This document shows positions 32,536-40,926 of a DNA stretch of 42,317 nucleotides, piece by piece. The notes beneath the pieces were generated by a model. That model searched no databases and was not told the DNA's origin. It saw nothing but the letters and a program-made list of their open reading frames with translations. A program made the position numbers and the translations under genes. The DNA lies in the NCBI GenBank assembly GCA_003662995.1, contig QMZC01000007.1, positions 1 through 42,317 on the forward strand, written 5' to 3'. Source of the stretch: Archaeoglobales archaeon. GTDB lineage: Archaea; Halobacteriota; Archaeoglobi; Archaeoglobales; Archaeoglobaceae. Position 1 is the first letter of the stretch. Every line of letters starts with the position of its first letter.

Positions 32536-32673
32536 AATAGTACTTAATTTTAAATATTTATAGTTTTATGCTAATATAGACAGGCCCTTCTGCATCAACC
32601 ATTCAAAACAAAGTTTTTTTAAGCTTTACACCCTACACTCTTTGCCGATGATGACTGATGGGCGAACTGAGAG

Positions 32674-32922
32674 ATGATGAAAAGGGAGAGTCTGAGGTAT
32701 CATAACATTGAGGTATCCCAAATGGTTGACGATGAAATGGTAAAGGAGATGGGATATAGAATTTCCCTGTCTGCAATACTTGTAACAGTACTATTTTTAA
32801 GCTTCGCGGTTTTTTATTTAATCGGTTTTGGCTTTATTCAATCTCTGGCAATTTCCATTGTCGTAGCATCTATAACCTTTTTTACCTCTAGAAAGACTTT
32901 AGAAAATCTTCGGATGAGATAA
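32674..32922 (+). CDS. small membrane protein, 82 aa
   Basis: Residues 1-28 are soluble and charged, followed by two membrane helices (LSAILVTVLFLSFAVFYLIG and FIQSLAISIVVASITFF) and a short basic tail. Two adjacent ATGs (32674 and 32677) could start it. The family is unrecognised. Its end overlaps the nicotinamidase gene on the other strand by 35 bases. Confidence 0.55.
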   Translation: MMKRESLRYHNIEVSQMVDDEMVKEMGYRISLSAILVTVLFLSFAVFYLIGFGFIQSLAISIVVASITFFTSRKTLENLRMR

Positions 32923-33433
32923 TTTCAGCGTTAAAAACGTTTTTCATGTGATTGATTGCATATTCGTACTCATAATCGCTAATTGCAGTTGTACAATCCT
33001 TTAAAACGCAAGCCTCGTATCCCCTCAGCACAGCATCACCAACCGTATGCAAGACGCAGATGTTTGTAACCACACCACCAAAGTAAAGCTTTTTAATGCC
33101 CAACTCCCTCAAAGTCAAATCTAAATCCGTACCGAAAAAAGCTGAATACCTTCTCTTCCTTATATAATAATCGTTTTTATCAGCCTCAAGTTCGTCTATG
33201 ATCTCAGCCCCTTCGGTGTTCATTATGCAATGCGGTGTCCATATCTTAAATTCAACATCATCCTCCCTATGCCAGTCTTGGGTGAATATCACGGGCATTT
33301 TTTCCCTGCATCGCTTAATTACCTTTCTAAGTGGATCGAATATAGCTTCAACGTGCTCACCAACAAAGAGCTTTCCGTTCTTATAGCAAAAGTCCTTCTG
33401 CATGTCCACAATAACCAAAGCCTCCATAACCAA
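32888..33433 (-). CDS. pncA: nicotinamidase / isochorismatase-family hydrolase
   Basis: The catalytic aspartate lies in VDMQKDFCYKNGKL, metal ligands in FTQDWHREDDVEF and TPHCIMNTEGAEI, and the catalytic cysteine in GGVVTNICVLHTVGDAVLRG, with the cis-peptide VVTN before it. This is the nicotinamidase pattern, converting nicotinamide to nicotinate for NAD salvage. The 181-residue length fits. It lies just downstream of the broken hydratase on the same strand. Confidence 0.88.
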   Translation of the reverse strand: MVMEALVIVDMQKDFCYKNGKLFVGEHVEAIFDPLRKVIKRCREKMPVIFTQDWHREDDVEFKIWTPHCIMNTEGAEIIDELEADKNDYYIRKRRYSAFFGTDLDLTLRELGIKKLYFGGVVTNICVLHTVGDAVLRGYEACVLKDCTTAISDYEYEYAINHMKNVFNAEIISSEDFLKSF

Positions 33434-33446
33434 AGTAGGGTAAATA

Positions 33447-34202
33447 TTAGATAAATGTTACACTAACACTTCCCAACGTATGGAACTCTGCCTCAAAAAC
33501 ATCACTGCCACCAACAGCAACTGGCGAAATCAATGAGCCAGCCAAAACCATTTCTCCAGCTTTTAAGTATTCGCCTGATTGTGCAAACTTGTTTATCAAC
33601 CACTCCAAAGCCAGAATCGGATTTTCCATAACGTTTGCTCCAACACCTGTTGAGATTATTCTACCATTTTTCTTGAACACCATGCCAATCAATTGCAAAT
33701 CCAAATCCTTTATTGGAAGAAGTTTGTTACCCAAAACAACCCTTGCAATTGACGCATTGTCAGCAATCGTATCTTGAATTTTAACCCTTCAATCCCTAAT
33801 CCTGCTATCAACAATCTCCAAAGCCGGAATTGCGTAAATGGATTCTAGAATCTCTGCCCTGTTTATACTCTTTAGGTCATTCGTCAAAAAGAATGCGATT
33901 TCAGCTTCAATTCTCGGCTGTATTAGTTCATCTATCTTAACCTCTGATATCACCATTTTGTCGGTTATATATCCACTCATCGGCTCTTCAACACCAAAAG
34001 CTTGCTGAATTGCCCTATTTGTCAATCCGATCTTCTTACCCACTATCTTCTCTCCCCTCTTCTCCTTAATTCTAACAACTTCCCTCTGTATTTTGTATGC
34101 CTCGTCAACAGAAATCTCTATTCTGCCAGTTATCGGTTCAATCTGCTCTTTTTTATCTTCAGCCTCTACTATTTCCTCAGCAAGCTTCAAAATCTCAGTC
34201 AT
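33447..34202 (-). pseudogene. 2-oxopent-4-enoate hydratase-like gene broken by one TGA
   Basis: Two frames in perfect register make one 252-codon gene. The N-terminal part has the metal ligands PRIEAEIAFFL and ALEIVDSRIRD, and the C-terminal part VKIQDTIADNAS, GVGANVMENPILALEWLINK and SISPVAVGG-like SLISPVAVGGSDVFEAEF. They are separated only by TGA 33791-33789, exactly where the family has tryptophan (DSRIRDW). A single TGG to TGA change explains this. The intact enzyme hydrates 2-oxopent-4-enoate or decarboxylates oxalocrotonate in meta-cleavage-like pathways. A restart at 33734 could give a partial protein, which would lack the metal site. Confidence 0.85.
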
Positions 34203-34291
34203 CGTGACAACTTAAAATGATAACGTTTAAAATTTTGGTTTTGTTGATTGTAAACCAAAAAACTATTGTTTTGTTAAACTAAGTTACATTG

Positions 34292-35329
34292 ATGTCTTCA
34301 ATTTATTTGCCATTGCACTACGGAAAAGCCCCTTACTGGTTGCTTGAGAGAATGAAAAAGTTGGCAAAGCCAATAATACTTCTAATTATCCAAGAGTTTG
34401 GTGAAAAGGAGTTCTTTGAGAGGATGTCAAATCCAATCTTTTTCCAGTCGTTTTCAAACGTTTTGGGTTTTGATTGGAACTCTTCGGGTACTACGACTGT
34501 TTTAACGGGTGTATTAAAATCTGTTTTAAATACGGAGGAGTTTGAGGTAAAGATTGCAGGAGGAAAAGGAAAATCAGCTTTAAATACACCGGATCAAATA
34601 AGAGAATTATCTAATGACCTCGGATTAAGGGACAGCAATGTGAAGAGATTGATTGAGGCAAGTAAAATGGCTGCTAAAGTTGATAACGCTGTTTTGCAGG
34701 ATGGATACGACATATATCACCACGCAATTTTGTTTTCAAAGAAGTATTGGACTGTGATCCAGCAGGGGATGAATGCCAAGTGTCGAATGGCAAGGAGATA
34801 TCACTGGGAGGTTTACAGGACAATTCCACAAATTGAAGATGTCCATTCGGGAATCGTTGCTGAGAGGAGGGAGGGTGAAGTAATCAACTTGGTTTCAAAT
34901 GAAAGCAGAGAAGCAAGAAAAATTTTACTGGATTTGATAAAAGAGGGGAGATTTAAAAGAGATTATCAAAAGCTCATCTCAATAAAGAAGTTTAGAGGTA
35001 GTTTACACGTTCCTAGGAGAATAGATTGGAACTCTGTCGAAAGAGCGTACGAACTGCAACCTGAAAAATTTGAGGATCTGCTGTTTATCAGAGGCTTTGG
35101 GAAAGGAGTAATTAGAGCTTTGGCTTTAATTTCAGATTTGATATATAATGTTGAATACGACAAACAAGATCCAGCCAAGTACTGCTTTGCCGTTGGTGGT
35201 AAAGATGGCGTTCCGTTTCCAGTAGATAAAAAGACTTACGACGAGGTAATCGAGTTTATGAGAGATGTTATAAAACAGGCTGAAATTTCCGATTTCGAAA
35301 GGAGAAAGATGATACAAAAATTGGGATGA
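34292..35329 (+). CDS. DUF763 protein with helix-hairpin-helix-like region
   Basis: The family pattern is clear: LPLHYGKAPYWLLERMKKLA, NPIFFQSFSNVLGFDWNSSG, IAGGKGKSALNTP and YDIYHHAILFSKKYWTVIQQ and GMNAKCRMARRYHW. A late FEDLLFIRGFGKGVIRALAL resembles a helix-hairpin-helix, suggesting nucleic-acid binding. I chose ATG 34292 over TTG 34289. DUF763 has no established activity, though its genes occur in archaea and thermophilic bacteria. It is the first gene of a four-gene run with a JAMM protease and a ubiquitin-like protein, starting one base before the next gene's leader. Confidence 0.85.
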   Translation: MSSIYLPLHYGKAPYWLLERMKKLAKPIILLIIQEFGEKEFFERMSNPIFFQSFSNVLGFDWNSSGTTTVLTGVLKSVLNTEEFEVKIAGGKGKSALNTPDQIRELSNDLGLRDSNVKRLIEASKMAAKVDNAVLQDGYDIYHHAILFSKKYWTVIQQGMNAKCRMARRYHWEVYRTIPQIEDVHSGIVAERREGEVINLVSNESREARKILLDLIKEGRFKRDYQKLISIKKFRGSLHVPRRIDWNSVERAYELQPEKFEDLLFIRGFGKGVIRALALISDLIYNVEYDKQDPAKYCFAVGGKDGVPFPVDKKTYDEVIEFMRDVIKQAEISDFERRKMIQKLG

Positions 35330-35330
35330 G

Positions 35331-35774
35331 ATGATGGAGGTAGAGATTAAAAAAGAGATTGTTGAAGAAATTTTGAAACTTTGCAGGTTTGACCTGATCT
35401 TTTCGGGGGATGAAGATAAAATAGTCTCGGGTAGCGTGGAAGAGGTGTGTGGTGTACTGATTGGTGAGTTGAAAGAAAACAAAATTGTGGTTGAAAAAGT
35501 TAGAAAAGCTGAAAATATCGCCAAATCTCCGTTTCTTTTTGAGATATCTCCCCATGATCTCTACAATGCTTATATCGATGCTCAAAAGGAGGGTAAGGAA
35601 GTTGTTGGTGTTTTCCATTCCCACCCCCACGGGAGCCCAAATCCTTCACCGTTGGACATTAAAGGAATTAAGGGTACGGGCTTACTCTGGCTTATTGTCG
35701 GGAGAGAATTAAAAGCATTTTCATATGATAATAAATTGAATAAAATAATTGAACTAAAAATCAAAATTGAATAA
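35331..35774 (+). CDS. JAMM/MPN+ metalloprotease, desampylase-like
   Basis: The zinc site is complete: E38 in SVEEVCGVLIG, then H96, H98, S106 and D109 in FHSHPHGSPNPSPLD, which fits HxHx7Sx2D. The 147-residue single-domain form is like archaeal JAMM1, which removes ubiquitin-like SAMP proteins from targets and processes precursors. The start lies one base after the DUF763 stop, with ATGATG. The ubiquitin-like gene 46 bases downstream makes this assignment convincing. Confidence 0.88.
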   Translation: MMEVEIKKEIVEEILKLCRFDLIFSGDEDKIVSGSVEEVCGVLIGELKENKIVVEKVRKAENIAKSPFLFEISPHDLYNAYIDAQKEGKEVVGVFHSHPHGSPNPSPLDIKGIKGTGLLWLIVGRELKAFSYDNKLNKIIELKIKIE

Positions 35775-35820
35775 CATAATTAACCGTTAACTTTATAATT
35801 TATTTGCTTCAGTATATAGT

Positions 35821-36015
35821 ATGGTGTGGCTGAAAAAAATTGGTTCAGCTGGACATACGGAAGTTGAGTTGCCGCTTGATGTGGCGGTATTGGAGGTTGA
35901 GAAGCACTTAAAACTGGGAGGAATAGTGACGAAAGAGGATGGAACTAAAATTGATTTGAGTGAGATAGGAGAAGATGACAAGTTAATCTTGATTCCTAGA
36001 ATCGTAGGTGGTTGA
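35821..36015 (+). CDS. small ubiquitin-like (SAMP-type) protein ending in Gly-Gly
   Basis: The 64-residue protein ends RIVGG, the diglycine tail of ubiquitin-like modifiers and sulfur carriers. The strands and the single helix (VWLKKIGSAGHTEVELPLD, VAVLEVEKHLKLGG, KLILIPRIVGG) match the beta-grasp fold of SAMP, MoaD and Urm1 at about their minimum length. A TATA-like CTTTATAATTTATT lies about 25-35 bases ahead, so it may also have its own leaderless promoter. No E1-like gene is in the window. Modifier and sulfur-carrier roles cannot be separated by sequence. Confidence 0.8.
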   Translation: MVWLKKIGSAGHTEVELPLDVAVLEVEKHLKLGGIVTKEDGTKIDLSEIGEDDKLILIPRIVGG

Positions 36016-36493
36016 AATAGAGATCGAATGCATAAACATCAAAGGATTCCCAACAGAAGAAGTATACGTTTGTAAAATCCAAGCAGAGGGATACACAAGG
36101 ATTATCCCACTATATAGACTCATTGAGAGAGATAGGTTAATCAAACTTGATATTCTTTTTAGGGATTGTAGAGTTAGGGATGACTGGCTTAAGATAATTG
36201 GATTGAATGAACAGGAAATTTTGAAAAAGTACTTTGAATCGGAAGAAGGAAGGGCTGAGAAATTGTTTATCGACTTGGTTAATGCTGGTGTGATACCTAA
36301 GCCGGTTAACGGAAAAATAACGTTCGAATCGAGGGGTATAAGATATGAAATAGATGTGAACGAGGAGAAGCTTTTCGTCAATGGCAAGGAAAGGTGTTTT
36401 ACTTGCAAGGAGGATTTACCGAAGTTTGACAGAATAATCTCTCTCTACTTCACTTTAATCCATTCTCCTGAAAATTTGAGGATGAGGGAATAG
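36008..36493 (+). CDS. unknown protein overlapping the ubiquitin-like gene, 161 aa
   Basis: I do not recognise this protein. It starts at GTG 36008, inside the Gly-Gly codons of the ubiquitin-like gene, an eight-base overlap that implies coupled translation. It begins with strands (IEIECINIKGFPTEEVYVCK) and has a helical middle (DDWLKIIGLNEQEILKKYFE, RAEKLFIDLVNAGVIPKPV). Cysteines occur in FRDCRVRDD and ERCFTCKED, the latter a CxxC pair. It is a candidate ligase, target-binding or accessory component. Confidence 0.65.
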   Translation: MVEIEIECINIKGFPTEEVYVCKIQAEGYTRIIPLYRLIERDRLIKLDILFRDCRVRDDWLKIIGLNEQEILKKYFESEEGRAEKLFIDLVNAGVIPKPVNGKITFESRGIRYEIDVNEEKLFVNGKERCFTCKEDLPKFDRIISLYFTLIHSPENLRMRE

Positions 36494-36835
36494 TTAATCT
36501 TCCAACTCCATTAGAGGATACTTCAACTCCTCATTCCATTTTAATCTGCCAACAACCTCTGTATCTCCCACTCTAACTGTAACCCTAACAAACAGCATAT
36601 CCCCACTTAAAGATGTGTAATTGAACTTAGAGAGCTTTTCAGCAAGCTTAACCCTATCTATGTTGACGTATGAATTAACAACGTATGGTTGCAACCTTAA
36701 ACAGCTCTCCATTGTTCTCTCGATCATTTTCGCATTTTCAAAGCTCACAGGCATTCCAACGAATTGATGGAACACTGCCCCTAACTTTATTCCCGCTTCG
36801 AAAGCAGCCTTTCTAACTTCTTCTTCTCCCACCAT
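36494..36835 (-). CDS. mptD: dihydroneopterin aldolase, archaeal MptD type
   Basis: The 113-residue protein matches the archaeal family: RKAAFEAGIKLGAVFHQFVG, MPVSFENAKMIERTMESCLR, LQPYVVNSYVNIDR and SLSGDMLFVRVTVRVGD. MptD cleaves dihydroneopterin to 6-hydroxymethyl-dihydropterin for methanopterin cofactors. Its start overlaps the pssA gene by 49 bases. It converges with the unknown gene at 36008 with no gap. Confidence 0.85.
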   Translation of the reverse strand: MVGEEEVRKAAFEAGIKLGAVFHQFVGMPVSFENAKMIERTMESCLRLQPYVVNSYVNIDRVKLAEKLSKFNYTSLSGDMLFVRVTVRVGDTEVVGRLKWNEELKYPLMELED

Positions 36836-37449
36836 CTCATCACCTCCAGCGGAAATGGACTAATTAGGTATATTACCGCCAAACACAGTAAGGCGTAAAC
36901 TGCTTCGCTAACAAAAAAGCATGAGAGTATAACAGTTCCCAAAACAAACAAAGACAGCCTATCCCTAATCTTCAGATATTCAAAATCGGAAATCATTAGA
37001 CAAGCCAATAAAATCGTAATCACAAATATTACTGCAACATCAAAGTTTAATCTGATTAGTGATGTGACGAGTAGGGCTGATGCGATGGTTGGGTAGCCGA
37101 TGAAATTCTTAGCCTCGACAACATTAAACCTTGCAAGCCTCAAAATACTGGTAACAACAAATATGATGGCTGGAATAATCAATGTCGAATTGTAATATGC
37201 TAAAATCAATGCTGGAAATACTCCAAACGAGATTGAATCTGCTAAAGAATCTAAGTCCTTTCCAAAAGGACTTTTCCCAAATTTGTTTGCTGCTATACCA
37301 TCGGCCCCATCCATAAAAGATGAGAGATATAAAAAGTAGAAAACATGGGAATTTAAACCTGATGTGAATAGATAAACCATACCACCAAAACCAAAAGCGG
37401 CGTTGAAGATTGAAAAAAGATCAGCGATTTTTAGCTCTTTAAGCATCAT
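36787..37449 (-). CDS. pssA: CDP-archaeol serine transferase (archaetidylserine synthase)
   Basis: The CDP-alcohol phosphotransferase motif is D47xxD50GxxA54, then G63, D67 and D71 (FMDGADGIAANKFGKSPFGK and DLDSLAD). N55 stands where the motif usually has Arg. About six membrane helices follow. The enzyme transfers serine to CDP-archaeol. The start overlaps the decarboxylase gene by 11 bases, and the two steps are consecutive. Confidence 0.88.
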   Translation of the reverse strand: MMLKELKIADLFSIFNAAFGFGGMVYLFTSGLNSHVFYFLYLSSFMDGADGIAANKFGKSPFGKDLDSLADSISFGVFPALILAYYNSTLIIPAIIFVVTSILRLARFNVVEAKNFIGYPTIASALLVTSLIRLNFDVAVIFVITILLACLMISDFEYLKIRDRLSLFVLGTVILSCFFVSEAVYALLCLAVIYLISPFPLEVMRWWEKKKLERLLSKRE

Positions 37450-38017
37450 GCTTTATTGCTATGGTTTCCCCAGCTTTAACCTTTTCGCCGATTGATTTTG
37501 TAAATGCGTAGCCTTCAGGCACCTCCAACACAACTCTCGATCCAAACTTTACAATCCCGATTTTTTGCCCCTTCTCAACCACATCTCCTTCACTGACATA
37601 ACAAACGATTTGCCTTGCAAAAATTCCAGCGATTTGCACAACTTTGTACAAACCATCTCCTCCCTCAATCAGGATTTCGTTGCTCTTAGCATTTTCAACC
37701 CTCTTAAAGGCTGGAGGCGTTTTTCCAGATTTAAAGGAAACGTGTTTTACCACTCCTCCGACTGGCGCCCTAACAACATGACAATCAAAAGCGGACATGA
37801 ATATTTCGAGGCGGTTGTTTTTGATATAATCAATTTTACCATCTGCTGGTGATACAACGTGTTCTTCAATTTTCCTCGGCAAATCTCTGAAAAACATTAG
37901 GGTAAAGGCTAAAGCGATTAGAACAATTAATATCAAAACTTTCAGGTTTAAATACAAGAATAGGATTAGTGAAATTACTTCGATGAATATGATCTTAAAC
38001 CCACTTTTCTCTATCAT
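37439..38017 (-). CDS. asd: archaetidylserine decarboxylase (pyruvoyl enzyme)
   Basis: The sequence has a hydrophobic N-terminus (residues 8-44), SPADGKIDYI (D59), AFDCHVVRAPVGG (H80), and the self-cleaving site KFGSRV, where the bond between G159 and S160 gives the pyruvoyl group. The 192-residue length is that of the short type II decarboxylases. It makes archaetidylethanolamine. The start is 13 bases downstream of the archaeosortase gene. Confidence 0.9.
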   Translation of the reverse strand: MIEKSGFKIIFIEVISLILFLYLNLKVLILIVLIALAFTLMFFRDLPRKIEEHVVSPADGKIDYIKNNRLEIFMSAFDCHVVRAPVGGVVKHVSFKSGKTPPAFKRVENAKSNEILIEGGDGLYKVVQIAGIFARQIVCYVSEGDVVEKGQKIGIVKFGSRVVLEVPEGYAFTKSIGEKVKAGETIAIKHDA

Positions 38018-38029
38018 CCACTCACCCTT

Positions 38030-38806
38030 TTATCTAGCAATCTTAACTTCCACATTTCTTTTACTCCAACTCTCAACCATAACATCTTTGAGGTCGTAAA
38101 TCAAGTCAGCCAATTCGGGAATTATTCTAAATACTGCTAGAGATATTAAAATTAATGCCAGAGTTGCCAAAAATTTTGAAATTACATGGTGAGCTATGTA
38201 GAAACTATTTTCTCCAAACCATGAGTATCCGTAGCTTACCATAACAAACACGTTTCTAAACAAATTTAACACATAAATTGTTGGAACTGAGGCTAAAAAA
38301 GCTTTAAGGTTTCTTTTGAAGTCAGCTTTTATTGCAAGGGTAACACCACCGAATAGTGCCATACTCTCTATGCCTGTGCAAGCTAGTATTATCTTTACAA
38401 CCTTGTCATTTAACATAATCTTGGTGTCGTGATAGGTTAAAGGAAAACCCAACAAGTTTCCCAACCAAACGGTGTGGTTTATAACCACCCCAATCAGCAT
38501 CTCCTTTAAGCCCTCATCTAAAGCAAACGGGAAGTATATTAGAGCTGCTAAAGCAGAAAACGCCGTGACTTTGACAAACACATCAAATTCTCTCTCTTTT
38601 GCTATGGTTAATCCGAGCAGGTTGAAAAAGGCGAATGCGAGAAAAACAATGATGGCGTTGAAGTAATCCCCTATGCCAAGATAGTAGGGCAGGTTGAAAA
38701 TCCAAGCAAAACCGAAAGTAATCCAAGCAAAAACTCCAAACACCTTCTTCTTTAAAAAGACAAACAGTAGCATGAGTAAGACTGAAATTACTATTAATCC
38801 ATCCAT
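38030..38806 (-). CDS. artA: archaeosortase A
   Basis: The 258-residue multispanning protein has the exosortase/archaeosortase triad: C143 in ILACTGIESMALFGG, R184 in LNLFRNVFVM, and H206 or H207 in YIAHHVISKFLATL. ArtA removes the C-terminal PGF-CTERM tail of surface proteins and attaches a lipid, which in haloarchaea was linked to PssA and PssD. Its linkage to those two genes here matches that model. No substrate with a PGF-CTERM is in this window. Confidence 0.88.
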   Translation of the reverse strand: MDGLIVISVLLMLLFVFLKKKVFGVFAWITFGFAWIFNLPYYLGIGDYFNAIIVFLAFAFFNLLGLTIAKEREFDVFVKVTAFSALAALIYFPFALDEGLKEMLIGVVINHTVWLGNLLGFPLTYHDTKIMLNDKVVKIILACTGIESMALFGGVTLAIKADFKRNLKAFLASVPTIYVLNLFRNVFVMVSYGYSWFGENSFYIAHHVISKFLATLALILISLAVFRIIPELADLIYDLKDVMVESWSKRNVEVKIAR

Positions 38807-38855
38807 GATGCCAAAGTAAAGTTTGGATACTTAAGCAATTCGTTTTCGCTAAAAC

Positions 38856-39521
38856 TCAATATCTGACCAAAATCTGCAAAGCCTTATCAAACAAAGCCGA
38901 AATTCCTTTTTTACCTTCAACAATTCTACCATGCCCCGGCATAACATACCTTGGTTCGTAACTCTTCACTTTCTCAATTGATTTTATCATATCCTTCTTG
39001 TTTCCTCCATAAATGTCTGTTCTCCCCGGCAAACCATTTTCAAAAATTAAATCACCACAAATTATCGTTTCGTAGTCTGGCAAGTGTACAGCAATGCTAC
39101 CGGGAGTGTGACCAGGGGTGTGTATTATCTCAATATCTATGCTACCAGTGTTAAAGTTGTTCAATTTTAAATCTGCCTTGTAGTTGTAGGCGGTGAAATC
39201 TCTTTCAAGCTCGTGGAATGTGAGTAGGGCACCTCTCCTCATAAACATTGGATTGCTTTCGCAATGGTCTTTGTGGAGGTGAGTGTTAATAATAATATCA
39301 ACATCTTGAACGTCGATTTTATCGTTCTTCATTAGACCAAACAGGTTTGTGAAACTCTTATAACAGCCCGGATCGATGATTACGGTTGTGTCATCCTTGA
39401 TTATATAAGTGTTGGAGGTATCTCTAAAAGCATACCCCCAGACGTATCCGTAGAGTTTGCCAAATATATGCATAAAATTGTTATTGTAGTCTGATTTAAA
39501 AACTTTTAATGTATTATTCAA
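38856..39521 (-). CDS. metallo-beta-lactamase fold hydrolase
   Basis: The 221-residue single-domain enzyme has NTHLHKDHCES (HxHxDH-type, with K before D), IIHTPGHTPGSIAVH, CGDLIFENGLPG and MPGHGRIVEGKK, as in glyoxalase II-like and related hydrolases. The class is clear and the substrate is not. It is a single gene facing the plus-strand transglutaminase-like gene across a 100-base spacer. Confidence 0.85.
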   Translation of the reverse strand: MNNTLKVFKSDYNNNFMHIFGKLYGYVWGYAFRDTSNTYIIKDDTTVIIDPGCYKSFTNLFGLMKNDKIDVQDVDIIINTHLHKDHCESNPMFMRRGALLTFHELERDFTAYNYKADLKLNNFNTGSIDIEIIHTPGHTPGSIAVHLPDYETIICGDLIFENGLPGRTDIYGGNKKDMIKSIEKVKSYEPRYVMPGHGRIVEGKKGISALFDKALQILVRY

Positions 39522-39570
39522 AACTGCTGCAACTTATGTCAAACTTTCAGTAAAGTACACAACAATACAG

Positions 39571-39592
39571 CTTTTACAAAACTTAGTAAAAG
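39571..39592. promoter_or_regulatory. inverted repeat in a divergent spacer
   Basis: CTTTTAC (39571-39577) and GTAAAAG (39586-39592) form a 7-bp perfect inverted repeat with an 8-base gap, about 30 bases ahead of ATG 39622. It could be an operator for the secreted transglutaminase-like gene. Confidence 0.3.
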
Positions 39593-39621
39593 TTAAGAGC
39601 CGAAATATATTCCAAATTTAC

Positions 39622-40203
39622 ATGTCGCTTGTGTTTAGATTAATAAAATACCTTGCAATTACAATCAGCATACTTTTTGTTATTCAGATAGTTAGATGCA
39701 CTTTGAGTGGTGAGGCTTATCTTCCAGAGGGATATTACAGTGCAGCCAAAGACTACGCACCAAAGGTCAATAAGCATGACAGGGAAACCCTAGAAAAGCT
39801 TTTAATGGAAATTAAATTACCACCTTACAAACGTAACGTGTTTGATTGCACCGAAGCATCATCATTCGTAGAATGGTACCTTGAGGGTGCGGGTTTTCAT
39901 ACGTTTATAGCTTGCTCACTGTCCATTCACCATGCTTGGGTAATAGTCGAACTTGATAACCATGAACGGGTAGCAATTGAAGCAACAATGCTGACTGAAA
40001 ACAACTATAATCCACCGGGAATAATAGATAACTCTAATACTTACTATTACTTCCCTCCAAAGCTTTATGAGAATCCAGGACAAATGATTAGCTTTGTCAA
40101 CAGCGTAAAATACCCAGGTAATGTAAAGTACAGCAAAAGTGAGATAGATTGGTGGAATTCCGAGCCGTTTGCAAGCATGGAACCCTTCAAAAATTGGGAT
40201 TAG
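39622..40203 (+). CDS. exported transglutaminase-like protein, 193 aa
   Basis: Residues 8-26 are a hydrophobic segment (IKYLAITISILFVIQIVRCT) serving as signal or anchor. The body has a likely Cys-His-Glu/Asp triad: C76 in NVFDCTEASSFVEWYLEGAG, H103/H104 in SIHHAWVIVEL and E120 in VAIEATMLTE, which is the transglutaminase-like order. Archaeal members of this kind may act as cell-surface peptidases. The neighbours (adenylate kinase, MBL protein) give no hint. Confidence 0.65.
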   Translation: MSLVFRLIKYLAITISILFVIQIVRCTLSGEAYLPEGYYSAAKDYAPKVNKHDRETLEKLLMEIKLPPYKRNVFDCTEASSFVEWYLEGAGFHTFIACSLSIHHAWVIVELDNHERVAIEATMLTENNYNPPGIIDNSNTYYYFPPKLYENPGQMISFVNSVKYPGNVKYSKSEIDWWNSEPFASMEPFKNWD

Positions 40204-40275
40204 ATTACTCAAAACTTGGTAGGTATTTCGATGAAAAATGAAAAAGCTTAAAACTGAACTTCTCGATTTCAATTC

Positions 40276-40926
40276 ATGAACCTAATTTTGCTCGGTGGTC
40301 CGGGTGCTGGTAAGGGAACGCAAGCAAAACTTATTGTTGAAGAATACAAAATTCCACAAATTTCAACGGGAGATATGCTGAGGGATGCAGTCAAACAAGG
40401 AACAGAGCTGGGTAAGAAGGCTAAAGAGTACATGGATAAAGGTGAACTGGTGCCTGACGAAATTGTTATTGGAATTGTGAGGGACAGGTTAAAACAGCCC
40501 GATTGTGAGAAGGGATTTATTTTAGACGGCTTTCCAAGGACAATCGCTCAGGCAGAGGCTTTGGATAAGATGTTGGATGAAATTGGCAAGAAGATAGATG
40601 CTGTGATTAACATATACGTTCCTGAAGAGGAGATTGTTAAGAGAATTGTAAACAGAAGAACTTGCAAGAAGTGTGGTGCAATCTACCACCTGATTTACAG
40701 CCCACCGAAAGAGCCAGACAAATGTGACAAATGTGGTGGGGAGTTGTATCAGAGGGATGATGACAAAGAAGAGACTGTTAGGGAAAGGTTGAGAGTTTAT
40801 AAGGAGCAAACGGAGCCGTTGATTGAGTATTACAAGAAAAAGGGAATACTCTACAATGTTGATGGAACCAAAGACATAAATGGAGTGTTTGAGGAAATAA
40901 AAGGTGTTTTGAGCAAATTGAGCTGA
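40276..40926 (+). CDS. adk: adenylate kinase with zinc lid
   Basis: The P-loop [10 protein letters not shown] (7-16), [10 protein letters not shown], the LILDGFPRT-like [16 protein letters not shown] and [14 protein letters not shown] with C130, C133, C150 and C153 (zinc lid) mark the bacterial-type long adenylate kinase, 216 residues. It balances ATP, ADP and AMP. The zinc lid is usual in thermophiles. A TATA-like AGCTTAAAAC lies about 25 bases upstream. Confidence 0.95.
   Translation: MNLILLGGPGAGKGTQAKLIVEEYKIPQISTGDMLRDAVKQGTELGKKAKEYMDKGELVPDEIVIGIVRDRLKQPDCEKGFILDGFPRTIAQAEALDKMLDEIGKKIDAVINIYVPEEEIVKRIVNRRTCKKCGAIYHLIYSPPKEPDKCDKCGGELYQRDDDKEETVRERLRVYKEQTEPLIEYYKKKGILYNVDGTKDINGVFEEIKGVLSKLS

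Noticed and set aside
33789-33791. Selenocysteine at the TGA of the hydratase gene
   Set aside because: The family has tryptophan at this position, no selenocysteine insertion hairpin is apparent, and a TGG-to-TGA change is simpler.
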